Shown here: positions 5,835 to 15,400 of the stretch, one piece after another
Numbering within the stretch: position 1 is the stretch's first letter
Layout of the letters: the number at the start of each line of letters is the position of its first letter
Position numbers and translations under genes: made by a program
Virus record (IMG/VR): IMGVR_UViG_3300023244_000208
Coordinates: 1-27,839 of that record
Length of the DNA: 27,839 nucleotides
Strand: one strand, 5' to 3'
Source of the DNA: a virus
Notes under the pieces: generated by a model
Databases searched by the model: none
What the model was told of the DNA's origin: nothing
Seen by the model: only the letters and a program-made list of their open reading frames with translations

Positions 5835-6346
5835 ATAAAGCCAGTGTGACTATAGATACAAATGATGTTACGGAGGGAATTAAAAAAGCCATAACTGCAA
5901 TAAATTCTGGAATTTTGAAAGGAATGATAGATATACGTGATGAAACTTATGATTATGCAAAAAAAAGATTAGATTTATTTAAACATACTACAAAAAAAGA
6001 AAGTTATAAAGGATTAGTTAAACCCCCTGTAGTTAAAACTAAAAAAGGTGTAGTAGTTTATGTAAATCAAAAGAGTATTTCGGGAAGTATTTTGGAGTAT
6101 AAAATTGATACGGCAGGTAAAGGAGGAATAATTAGTTTAAATAGTAGTTTACAACCTAGGTCGCATCCTTGGTTAAGAGAAAATAATATGATTGGAACAA
6201 GAATAAAAAAAGATAGTCAGATTGCTATTACAGGTCCTAAAAAAAATGTTATGCCTATGCAAGATGCATTCGATAAAATAACAATGATTAAAGGACCAAC
6301 AATTGTTGCAAATGGAATAAGAAAAGAATTAATAAGAAAATTATAA
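5831..6346 (+). CDS. HK97 gp10-like virion protein
   Basis: This 171-aa protein has an N-terminal helical region (residues 10-50), a basic beta middle (P-P-V-V-K-T-K-K-G-V-V-V-Y-V) and a hydrophobic/proline loop R-S-H-P-W-L. It ends in a helix with I-R-K-E-L-I-R-K-L. This alternation, and the ending, resemble HK97 gp10-family minor virion proteins that join head and tail. In most siphoviruses that gene lies before the tail tube; here it lies after it, which is a mild argument against the call. It overlaps the previous gene by four bases and has no separate promoter. Confidence 0.5.
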   Translation: MNKASVTIDTNDVTEGIKKAITAINSGILKGMIDIRDETYDYAKKRLDLFKHTTKKESYKGLVKPPVVKTKKGVVVYVNQKSISGSILEYKIDTAGKGGIISLNSSLQPRSHPWLRENNMIGTRIKKDSQIAITGPKKNVMPMQDAFDKITMIKGPTIVANGIRKELIRKL

Positions 6347-6362
6347 GGAGGAAAAAAGAAAA

Positions 6363-6722
6363 ATGGTATTATTAAAAATAGAAGAAATAGAATTTCCAAA
6401 CAAAGACGGTAAGGTATTACCCCAAAAAAAAACAATTAAAATAGACAACGAAGATAAAGAGGTAGAGGTATTGCCATTTATTGAACAAGAATTTGATGAA
6501 GTTATGAAAAAGATAAATTCAAAAGATGAAAAAGAAGGAACATTATTCGTAAATAAAACAATTATTGAAAAAATAGTAAATCCCAAAATTACTGAAGAAA
6601 ATATTAAGTTTGTTAAACCTTTAGCTAAAGCAGAATTATTAAAGGCAGTACTTATTGCGACTGGAATTAATAAAGAACAGATTGATGAAACAAAAATAAC
6701 TAAAAATGTTAAAAAAGAATAA
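6363..6722 (+). CDS. Probable tail assembly chaperone, first frame (gpG-like)
   Basis: This 119-aa protein is Lys/Glu-rich and lies directly before an overlapping second frame and then the tape measure gene, the classical place of the G/GT tail assembly chaperones. It has an N-terminal strand region and two helices: one with F-D-E-V-M-K-K-I (about 42-50) and one with A-E-L-L-K-A-V-L-I-A (about 85-95). An AAGGAGG site lies before ATG. Its last codons run through an A6 tract (6711-6716), a possible slip site to the next frame. The role is inferred from context; chaperone sequences diverge fast. Confidence 0.55.
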   Translation: MVLLKIEEIEFPNKDGKVLPQKKTIKIDNEDKEVEVLPFIEQEFDEVMKKINSKDEKEGTLFVNKTIIEKIVNPKITEENIKFVKPLAKAELLKAVLIATGINKEQIDETKITKNVKKE

Positions 6723-7287
6723 AGTTTTAGATGAATGGAATAGAGAAAGAACTCTGTTTAAAAGAGGGATGGACGGGAAATTACTCCCAAAGGAAGTTCC
6801 TATTTTAGGCGAGTTTGACAAATCAATAGTTATGATTCCAAAAACTATCGGAGAGTGTGATGAAATAGGTCTAGAATTATTATTTGAGAATATAAATTCA
6901 AAACAACTAAAAGCATTATTTTTTAATGATTGTTTGGTTCTTCCAAAGATTTACTCTTTTTCGACGATAAAACCAGATTATATTAAAAAGATTTATTATA
7001 CTTTATTATTTGAAAGTGGATATGAAATTGACCCAAACAAAATTAAAAATAAATTAAAAATAGCTAAAAGAAAAGGAACAAAATCCAGTACTAAACTAAA
7101 AGTTTATAAATTAATAAAGGCAGATTATGATTTAGCAAAGTATGATTTTTTATTGCATGAGGCAGGTTACACCATGTTCGATATACCTAAACTAACTAGA
7201 CAAGAAGCAAATTTAATACTTAAAAGTTCAAACGAAATTACAAAACGAAGAAGTAGCGGTAATAAGGGGAAAAATATTAAAAGATGA
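6706..7287 (+). CDS. Probable tail assembly chaperone, second frame (T-like)
   Basis: The 193-aa frame opens at ATG 6706, overlapping the end of the preceding gene by 17 nt in the +1 (equivalent to -2) frame. It is basic and helical, with a C-terminal region of K/R-rich segments ending in K-N-I-K-R. No Shine-Dalgarno site of its own is seen, so it is made either by reinitiation at 6706 or as a frameshift extension of the upstream protein. Frame +1 is open only from 6700, so any slip must happen in 6700-6722, which contains A5 and A6 runs. The stop overlaps the tape measure start as ATGA. Confidence 0.55.
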   Translation: MLKKNKVLDEWNRERTLFKRGMDGKLLPKEVPILGEFDKSIVMIPKTIGECDEIGLELLFENINSKQLKALFFNDCLVLPKIYSFSTIKPDYIKKIYYTLLFESGYEIDPNKIKNKLKIAKRKGTKSSTKLKVYKLIKADYDLAKYDFLLHEAGYTMFDIPKLTRQEANLILKSSNEITKRRSSGNKGKNIKR

Positions 7288-10124
7288 CTACGATAGGAAC
7301 ATTAAAAATAGAAATAAAATTAGAAGGTTCTAAAGAAGCCATTAGTGGATTAAACGACGTTAATGCTGCTGCCAACAAAGTAGGAGGTAGTAGTGGCGGA
7401 GTATCTAACTCTTTGGTTGCTTTTAACAAGTTAAGGTGGGCAATGATGGGCGTAAACATGGTCCTTGACAAAGTAAAAGATTCTTTTGTATTTTTTGCTA
7501 ACATTGCAAAAGCCCAGTTTAGTTTTTTAAAAGGTTCTATAGAACAATTGATTATTAATCCTATGAAGATTGCCTTAACAACTGCATTAAGTCTTGGAGC
7601 TGCCCTGAGTGCTGCTGCGATTTCTTTTGGTTCTGCGGCAGTACAAGAATTTGGAAATTTTGAAGCAACAATGATTGATGTTAGAAAAACTACTAATATG
7701 ACTGCTGAAGAAATAGATGTTCTTGGAGAAAAATTAAGTTTAATGAGTTTGGAAAGTCAAACTAGTGCAATAGATTTAGGAAAAATTGCTGCTGCTGCAG
7801 GACAGTTAGGGATACGAGGTACAGAAAATATACTTGGTTTTACTAAAGCAATTGATATGATTAGTATTGCTACTAATGTTAGTGCCGCAGATGCTGCAAA
7901 CAATTTTGGTCGTATGGCTGAGATGATGGGGTTAGAAAAAACAGAAGCAACATTTATGAGTATGGGTGATGTAATAAACGAATTATCCAATACTACTGCT
8001 GCTAGTGCATCAGACATAGTTCAAGCCCTTTCAAATATAGGTAATACTGGTAGAGTATTAGGAGTAGATTTTAAAACTCAGGCAGCTTTAGTTTCTGCAG
8101 CGATTAGTACAGGTTTCTTGCCCCCAAAAAAAGCAGGAGTTAGTCTTAGAAGATTTTTTGAACAAGTAGTTGCTAAAACTGAAGATGTTGGAAAAATTAT
8201 GGGGATTACTGGTGAAGCAGTTAAAAAGAATATTTCAGAAGACGCAGTTGGTTTTATGAAAAAATTTCTGGAATCTGTTCGTGCAAGTGGAAACCAGGCC
8301 GAAATTTTGGCAACAATGATGGACATTACTGGTGCTCGTGCAGGTCAAGCAGCTAACGCATTTTTAATGAATTGGGATAAAGTTGAAGAAACTCTTGAAA
8401 CTTCTAACAAACAATGGGAAGAAGGAGGAAGTTTAGTTAAAGAGTTTGAATTCCAAATGGAGGGTTTAAAAGCTCAAATTGCTGTAGCTATTAATTATTG
8501 GAATAGACTTAAAGAAAAAATTGGTGAAGTTATTGCTCCACACATTAAAGACAGTTTAAAAGAGTTTAAAATTATTTTTGAAAATATGATTAAACCACTT
8601 AGTGATGTTGCTGGTTTTTTAAGTAAAGAATTATTTGATTCACTAAATTCAGTTTTAAAACTTATTAGTGGTGCAGTTAGAAGTGATGGCATTACTTCAT
8701 TTATTAAAGATTTTAAAAATGGGTTTGTTCTTGTTAAAAATAGTATTATGAGTTTTGGGGGAGCTGTGTTTTCAGTTTTTAATACTGTTTTACCTTCTGC
8801 TATAACTATTGCAAAAACATATTTAAATGGATTATTTGCTTTTTTTGAAGGAATTAATATGAGCAGTTCTATTTATTTTTTAGCTAATGCTTTTAAAAAA
8901 TTATCTGATGCATTATCTAGTGAAGCTTTTGGTGCAGTTAAAGGAGTATTTAGTTCTCTTGGAGAAATTATAGGGATGGCTGCTTTTAAAGTTAATGAGT
9001 TTTTTACTGCTTTAACAGATGGGGGCAGCGGGGCTAGTGCTTTAACAAAAATACTTAAAAATGTTTCAAGTTATTTTACTTCTATAAAGGATGGATTGGG
9101 TGATATTAATATGGAAGGGGTTGTGAATGTGCTTGTGCAGATTTCTGGGATTATGAAACGTTTAGCTCAAAGAGCAAATGTTTGGATTGGTCTTTTACTT
9201 AATTTTTTTTCAAATTCAGACGTTTTAAATAGTTTGGAAAGTTTTGGTAATCTTTTAATTGATATTTCTGGTGCCATCGCATTGATAGGCAGTGGTTTGA
9301 TTACACTTATAGGTTATATTTATAAGGTTTCGACAGCAGTAATATTAGATTTGTTAGAACCATTTATTACAATATATGATATAGTTAAAAATATTATTGG
9401 CTTATTATCTGGCGATATAAGTTTTGGCGATGCATTCAAAAATATGGGTGCAAGTATTTTAGAGGGACTTATTCCGGATAAATCTATTAGAACCATGTTT
9501 GGTAGTAATGAAAAGGATACAAAGGGTGAAAATCTCGAATCTTCTGAAACTCAGATTAGTGCGGCGGATATCCAAAAGAAAAGTGTTGAGCAATTTGATT
9601 TAATTACTAAATTGTTTGGTAAAAATAGTCTCTTTGCTTCTGATAAGATGGCTTCTGCTTCAGAGGTGGCAATTACTGCTGCTAATGAACAAATGAATGC
9701 TGCACAAATTGTTAATTATGCTGCAGAAAAAATGTTAGAGGCAGCGAATAAGGATGCGGCGGGGTCAGATAGTTCTTCAGATTCAGAAACAAGTAGCGGG
9801 AGTAATAAACCAAAAAACTGGGATGATTTAGCTCCTGAATGGCAAGATAAATATAATGGGATAGGTCTAGATGAAGGAAATATGAGAATTGGTGATACAG
9901 ATATAACGGAACATGTAAGAAATGGAGGAATTGTTAGTAAAAGAGATAAATTTATTCGTGAAGCTTATGAAAAGAAAGATGTAAGAAATACAGGAGCAAT
10001 GCAAGCAGGAAGAGATATGTTAACTGTTAAACCTACAACTCAAGAAAAAGGAGATGCTATGATGAATCAAATAACTGCTACAAATTTTGTTGCAACAATT
10101 TCTTCATCGGATACAAGACAATGA
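7284..10124 (+). CDS. Tail tape measure protein, TP901 family
   Basis: This 946-aa protein sets tail length and is ejected with the DNA. Residues about 110-320 show the TP901 core: a hydrophobic start, F-G-N-F-E-A-T-M-I-D-V-R-K, E-I-D-V-L-G-E-K-L, then repeated Ala-rich helices around 'A-A-A-A-G-Q-L-G' and 'A-L-S-N-I-G-N-T-G', and the R-R-F-F-E-Q-V end. Several hydrophobic segments follow (notably about residues 55-115 and 660-710), usual for tape measures. The Ser-rich end (about 830-840) leads to a C-terminal region likely trimmed or docking at the tail tip. It overlaps both neighbours by ATGA. At about 1.5 Angstrom per residue the tail would be near 140 nm. Confidence 0.9.
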   Translation: MTTIGTLKIEIKLEGSKEAISGLNDVNAAANKVGGSSGGVSNSLVAFNKLRWAMMGVNMVLDKVKDSFVFFANIAKAQFSFLKGSIEQLIINPMKIALTTALSLGAALSAAAISFGSAAVQEFGNFEATMIDVRKTTNMTAEEIDVLGEKLSLMSLESQTSAIDLGKIAAAAGQLGIRGTENILGFTKAIDMISIATNVSAADAANNFGRMAEMMGLEKTEATFMSMGDVINELSNTTAASASDIVQALSNIGNTGRVLGVDFKTQAALVSAAISTGFLPPKKAGVSLRRFFEQVVAKTEDVGKIMGITGEAVKKNISEDAVGFMKKFLESVRASGNQAEILATMMDITGARAGQAANAFLMNWDKVEETLETSNKQWEEGGSLVKEFEFQMEGLKAQIAVAINYWNRLKEKIGEVIAPHIKDSLKEFKIIFENMIKPLSDVAGFLSKELFDSLNSVLKLISGAVRSDGITSFIKDFKNGFVLVKNSIMSFGGAVFSVFNTVLPSAITIAKTYLNGLFAFFEGINMSSSIYFLANAFKKLSDALSSEAFGAVKGVFSSLGEIIGMAAFKVNEFFTALTDGGSGASALTKILKNVSSYFTSIKDGLGDINMEGVVNVLVQISGIMKRLAQRANVWIGLLLNFFSNSDVLNSLESFGNLLIDISGAIALIGSGLITLIGYIYKVSTAVILDLLEPFITIYDIVKNIIGLLSGDISFGDAFKNMGASILEGLIPDKSIRTMFGSNEKDTKGENLESSETQISAADIQKKSVEQFDLITKLFGKNSLFASDKMASASEVAITAANEQMNAAQIVNYAAEKMLEAANKDAAGSDSSSDSETSSGSNKPKNWDDLAPEWQDKYNGIGLDEGNMRIGDTDITEHVRNGGIVSKRDKFIREAYEKKDVRNTGAMQAGRDMLTVKPTTQEKGDAMMNQITATNFVATISSSDTRQ

Positions 10125-10513
10125 CATATACAACAATACAATTCGGAGAATACCCGTCAGGAAGTAGAATTACTTTTGAAGCTACTAACATTAGTGCTAA
10201 CCAAGTGAGTGGAACATTAAAACAAGTAGTTGGAAAAAAACTAATTCAAAGACAAATAGTTGCAAGAGACCTTTGGGATTGGAATGTTGGCATAGAAGGA
10301 ATTTATACTGGAAGTACTGAACAACTTGAAGATTTTAAAGATGCAATTAATCAATTGTGGGGAACAAAACAATATTATAATGATGGTGTTGGAAGTCATA
10401 CTGGTAGTTATTTAATTACTAACAATGGATTTACTGTTGACGAAAATCCAGAAAATTATAATAATGAAGTAATTTTATTTAGTTTGGACTTAGTACAATA
10501 TCAACAAGTTTAG
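10121..10513 (+). CDS. Distal tail-type protein
   Basis: This 130-aa beta-rich protein starts in an ATGA overlap with the tape measure stop. Its shape fits a distal tail or tail-tip ring protein: Tyr/Phe-containing strands, R-D-L-W-D-W-N-V (about 47-54), a helix with Q-L-E-D-F-K-D-A-I, and an ending strand with L-D-L-V-Q-Y. Such short proteins follow the tape measure in many siphoviruses. No family was matched with confidence, and a role in the tail tip is inferred from position. Confidence 0.55.
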   Translation: MTYTTIQFGEYPSGSRITFEATNISANQVSGTLKQVVGKKLIQRQIVARDLWDWNVGIEGIYTGSTEQLEDFKDAINQLWGTKQYYNDGVGSHTGSYLITNNGFTVDENPENYNNEVILFSLDLVQYQQV

Positions 10514-10523
10514 GGGTTTAAAG

Positions 10524-11360
10524 ATGATTATTGAAAAGATAAAAAATATTTTATTAACTTTGGCAAGGGTATTTGAAGATTTAATACCAAAAGAAGCTAA
10601 GTTTTTAGATTTGAAAAAGTTCAATGAAATAATATTAGAAAATCAAGAACAGTCTTTAAAAATCGTCGCTCTTAATGAACAACTTATAAAAATACAATTA
10701 GAAAATAATGAGCTTATAAAAGGTTTAGAAGTTATTAACGAAGAACAAGAAGATAATCAAGAAGAAAAATATTTTAATAATAAATGGGAAAAAGGGGACA
10801 TAATTTATAAAGCAAAAGGGAGGTATTCTAGAGATGTAAGAACTTATCTATTTGACAAATCTACGATTTTAAAAAACATTGTTGATTCAAATAAATTAAT
10901 TGGAGATTCCGATGACGAAACAGTATATAATTGTGAACAATTTGTTAATAGTAGACTTAAATATGTTACTGACAAAATACAATATGGGGAGTTAGAGTAT
11001 TGGCAAAATCCTGAAGAAACAATTCAAAGAGGAGTTGGAGATTGTGAGGACTATTCTATATTAATAAAATCTCTTTGCTTAGTTGCGGGTGTACCCGATT
11101 ACAAAATGAAAGTTTGCGCAGGAAACACTAGTTCAGGAGGTCATGCATATTGCATTTATTTAAGAGAATGCGATAATGAATGGGTTACAGTTGAGGGTTC
11201 ATTTTATCCAACTAAAAAAAAGATTGATTTAAGAATACTTCATAAACAAAATGAAAGATATGGGAGCATTTGGTTTACTTTTAATAAAGAGTTTAGTTTT
11301 ATACAAAATAGTGTTGAAATAACTGGAAGATTTAAAGATGTAGAGGGTGATATTTTATGA
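10524..11360 (+). CDS. Transglutaminase-like cysteine protease/hydrolase with coiled-coil N-terminus
   Basis: The 278-aa protein has a helical N-terminus with a Glu/Lys/Asn-rich coiled coil (about residues 25-90). A transglutaminase-like fold (about 130-250) follows, with Cys174 in G-D-C-E-D-Y, His207 in G-G-H-A-Y-C and Glu224 in T-V-E-G-S-F. The Cys-His pair is standard for this superfamily; the third residue is usually Asp and here appears to be Glu. Members act as peptidases or crosslinkers. Beside tail-tip genes a role in opening the archaeal envelope or processing virion proteins is plausible but inferred. A weak AGGGG site precedes the ATG; the stop overlaps the next start (ATGA). Confidence 0.75.
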   Translation: MIIEKIKNILLTLARVFEDLIPKEAKFLDLKKFNEIILENQEQSLKIVALNEQLIKIQLENNELIKGLEVINEEQEDNQEEKYFNNKWEKGDIIYKAKGRYSRDVRTYLFDKSTILKNIVDSNKLIGDSDDETVYNCEQFVNSRLKYVTDKIQYGELEYWQNPEETIQRGVGDCEDYSILIKSLCLVAGVPDYKMKVCAGNTSSGGHAYCIYLRECDNEWVTVEGSFYPTKKKIDLRILHKQNERYGSIWFTFNKEFSFIQNSVEITGRFKDVEGDIL

Positions 11361-12472
11361 AGTATAAACGACTCTACTTGTCAAGTTTAAGTACCCTAAT
11401 CGGACTGTTTGCAATATTATTAATGATAGGTTTACAGATTACAAGTCCAGATGGTGACTTCGTTTGTACTGGAGATTATAGAACTCAAAGTGAGTGTTCT
11501 GATTTAGATTTAGTGTTTGGGAGAGAGTGCGGTCCGTGTACTAGTAAAATTAACATTTATAATCCTACCCCTAAAAATATATTTATTTACAACAAAAACG
11601 AATTCGATATAGATTTTAGTCCAGAAATAAGTGATAGTGCATTTTATGTTAAAGATGGTAGATGCAGCGGAAAACTAACTGGAAGCAGTTGTAGTTGTTA
11701 TTTGAATGACGGAACTGAGTACGCAATTAAAGGGTGGAGATGCATAGATTTCACTAACCGAACAAAACCACGACAAGATAGAATCTATGTATTCAGGTGG
11801 AGTTCTTACACATTAAAAAATCATTTACTGGTAGGTTTTAAAGAAAATCCTGTAGACGAAATCAAATGGACAATATCAACAAAAGAAGCTACCTTGGATC
11901 CAACCTGGAAAGGAACCAACAAAAAAGAAAAGTTTGACATAACTCGGCTAACAGATTGTATTAATGAAATCATCACAACCGAAAAAACAATTCCAAATTA
12001 TGTAGAAGAAACATATGAAGAAGAACTTTGTAAAACGGTAAGTAGTCCTAAATGCAACACGATTTTTAATAAAAGCATAGGAAAAGATGTTGAAGTTTGT
12101 AGTTTAGTTTATAAAAGAGAATGCGAAATTGTAACCAAAACAAAACAAGTTCAGAAAGGGTACAAAACCATAACAGAAACCAAAACAATTTGCGATCAGA
12201 AAGGAATTGTATACTATGACGGCACAGATTTGCTTAATGATAAAGATTTCTTTTGTAAGATTAATTATGATGAAGAAGTTGTAGAATGCGACAGCAAACT
12301 AGATGGCAACGGTGATGGAACTTGTCAAAGAACTGGCGGAGAAAGTTGTTATATCTATTCATTTAAAAGTAACGGAGAATATTATTTAAGAAAAAGTAAT
12401 AGCGAAGTGTACAAAAAACCAACAAATAGTGAAGAAACTAATAGTTTTAAAGAAGCAAAAAAGATAAAATGA
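11357..12472 (+). CDS. Cys-rich membrane-anchored protein
   Basis: This 371-aa protein starts with a basic N-terminus and one strong membrane segment (about residues 10-30, with L-I-G-L-F-A-I-L-L-M-I). The rest is a Cys-rich ectodomain with about 20 cysteines, many as pairs close together (C-x-x-C near 56, C-x-C near 110, further pairs near 225-250 and 310-330), so disulfides outside the cell are likely. It has no recognised family. It is tied by ATGA overlaps to both the transglutaminase-like gene and the first giant secreted protein, suggesting one surface module. It may be a viral envelope/surface protein or a host-cell modifier. Confidence 0.65.
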   Translation: MKYKRLYLSSLSTLIGLFAILLMIGLQITSPDGDFVCTGDYRTQSECSDLDLVFGRECGPCTSKINIYNPTPKNIFIYNKNEFDIDFSPEISDSAFYVKDGRCSGKLTGSSCSCYLNDGTEYAIKGWRCIDFTNRTKPRQDRIYVFRWSSYTLKNHLLVGFKENPVDEIKWTISTKEATLDPTWKGTNKKEKFDITRLTDCINEIITTEKTIPNYVEETYEEELCKTVSSPKCNTIFNKSIGKDVEVCSLVYKRECEIVTKTKQVQKGYKTITETKTICDQKGIVYYDGTDLLNDKDFFCKINYDEEVVECDSKLDGNGDGTCQRTGGESCYIYSFKSNGEYYLRKSNSEVYKKPTNSEETNSFKEAKKIK

Positions 12473-15400
12473 ACAAGAAAATATTAATCTGGATGCTAGT
12501 AATGATTTTGGGCAGTAGTTTTGCTATGGCGACAGACTGGGATATTAATTCTTATTATACATTTGATACAGATGGAACAGACGAATCTGGTACAAATGAT
12601 TTAACAATTGGTGCAGGAGCAACAATATGTTCCAGTTCTAAAGTTGGAGATGGTGCTTTATGTTTAAGTGCGAGTTCGACAGATTATGCGCAAGATACAA
12701 GTTATAGTGGTTTAGCAGATGTTAGAACTTTCTCTTACTGGGTTAATCAAACCACCACAACTTGTGGCGGTAATGGTGACGATATGCAGTGGTCGGTTGA
12801 TGGGACAGGGTATGCGAGGAATATAGATACTACTCACACGATTTCGACCAGTTGGTCAATGAGTGAACCTGCTATTTCTACTAATGTTTGGAGAATGATT
12901 ACGGTAGTTTTTGGAGGCGGAAGTGGTTCGGAGTTGTGGGTAGATAATGCTTTAGTATCTAATGATACAGAAACTACAGACTTTTCAAATTTTAACAGAA
13001 TTACCATAGGGAACTGGTATGTTTCTAATGCAGCTTACGCAATTTGTGGGCAGATTGATAACTTTATTTTATCCAATACTAGATGGACCGAAGCAATGAT
13101 TACTGAAGCTTATAATAGTGGTGCAGGGATGATTTATGAACCGCCTGCTCCGATAGTTTATGTTGATTTAATATCGCCAGCAAACAATAGTGTGAACAGT
13201 TCAGACAATGTTGAGTTCAAATTTAATCATACAATTATTGGAGATGTGAATTGTTCATTGTACACAAATGAAACAGGCAGCTGGGTAATAGAAGAAACAG
13301 AAATAAATGCTACAGCAAACAACACTAACACAATCAATCATACATTACCAGGAGAAGGATCATATATTTGGAACATTGAATGTAACGATGAATGGGCAGA
13401 AAACAACTGGACAATAAATTATACAATTCCAAAGTCGGTGATCAATATTACAGATTACAACTTGACCAGTCCGAACAGTATTTATAATAACAATTGGAAT
13501 ACAGATCCAAGAACCAATGCAAGCACACTAGACACAACTCCGACCATTACATTTAATACAGATTTAAACACTAATTGTCGTATGGGAATAACAGACATAA
13601 ATTATACGAGTATGGGTATTTCAAGACAATGCAGTGGCGGTGAAAATACTAAAAATCATACTTGCACACTTATAGCAGGAGATACATTCGGTATAGGTAG
13701 TCAAAATTTATATGCATCTTGTGGGAATTATACTACAGAATTAACTACTAGCGATAGCGGAGCATTACCAATTTTAATAAAAAGTATTCCGACTCAACCA
13801 AATTTAACATTTCCAGTTAACAATACTAATTTAGTTTATAATGATTCAAACTTATGGACTTGGCTAAATTGGACTAATTCAACTGATGAAGATAATGATT
13901 CAATTTCTTATTTTGTTTTTGTAGATGACGAACTTGTATCTGGAAATGTATGTAAACAAAATGCAGCAAATAAATCTGAAACGTGTGGTGCTTCCGGTGA
14001 CGGAAGTTACTCAATATCCTCTCTGATTGAAAATTCAGAAAATATGTTTGATAATAATTATAGTTCATACGCACATTTTATTGGGGATTATGCTTCTTAT
14101 TTAGTACAAATATATTATGATATGCCTGACAATTATCTTAATGGAAGTATTATTGAAATAACCTCTAACAATGAATCAAAACAAAGTACTAATTATACAA
14201 TCCCTGCAGATTGTTTAGATACCGAAACATTCAAATTAACACCTTATTTCCAAACTTTTGGCGATACTGAATTGTTAAATATTACTTGTGATGCGGGGGT
14301 AGGAGATTATAGAAACATCTTTGTAGATTTAACAAATGGGTCAATATCTGTTTACGAAATTGTGATATATTGGAAATTAAACAATACCAATACATATTAT
14401 AAGTACTCATTTTCAAAACCGGATGTATCTGGGCAAACATATAATTGGACAGTTTTTGCTAATGATGGGAGTTATAATAGTACAAACCAATACTTTTATT
14501 TTACTTTAGTTCCTGAAACGCATTTATATCTTGACGGAATTGAATCTAATAGAACTTACGAATACGGAAGCACTGCAGAACTAAAAGTTAACACTACTGG
14601 AACTGGTGAAGTTTGTTTAAGTATTTATGATATTAATCACGGAATAGATTATATTTGTGCAAACGATACTGTTTCTTACAATTATTCAATAGAAAATTAT
14701 ACTGCTATAGATTACTATAATGCTGGTGACAAAGTAAGTTTATATTTTAGAACAAATGAAAGTGATAACATTGATATGTCTTTACCAGTATTTCTAGACG
14801 TTTATAGTGCTACGATAGATTTGAGAGGAAATAATAGTCCAAGGTATGCAACATATTTCGACGATTGGAACAAGACTCAAACAACCGAAACATATTCTTT
14901 TTCAAGTAATGTGACTCAAACGTTCAATATGACGTTCAGAGATAGTAACGTACTACAAAGTGCTAAATTCACAATTAATAGCACAGCAGGCGCTTATGGC
15001 CTTATTATTGACGCTTGTAATGATGGCACTATTGATGTTAACAAATCACAATTCTTTTTAACAGAAACAGAAATAAATTTTGATGATATTAGTACAATTA
15101 ATACTTGTATCAATACTAGTAAAGAATTCAACACAGTTCCTTTTAATATTACTTTCGAAATCGGTGAACCAGTTACAATTAGTAACCTTTTGTTCAAACG
15201 TAGTGATGTTTACAAACCAGAAAATGTTTACATTGATGCAGGTAACGATAGTTTAATAGACACTGCTCTTCCTGGAGAAATCGACGGTCTTGTTGGAACA
15301 GTTAACACTTTTAATGACGGAGATAGTAGTAAAACTATGACTTCGGTAAGTGACGCAGGTAACACTACTTTATACAACTTTTATGTTCCTGCAGAAAACG

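Noticed and set aside
7757-8326. Two - strand frames within the tape measure gene
   Set aside because: They are complementary shadows of Ala-rich helices with no start signals.
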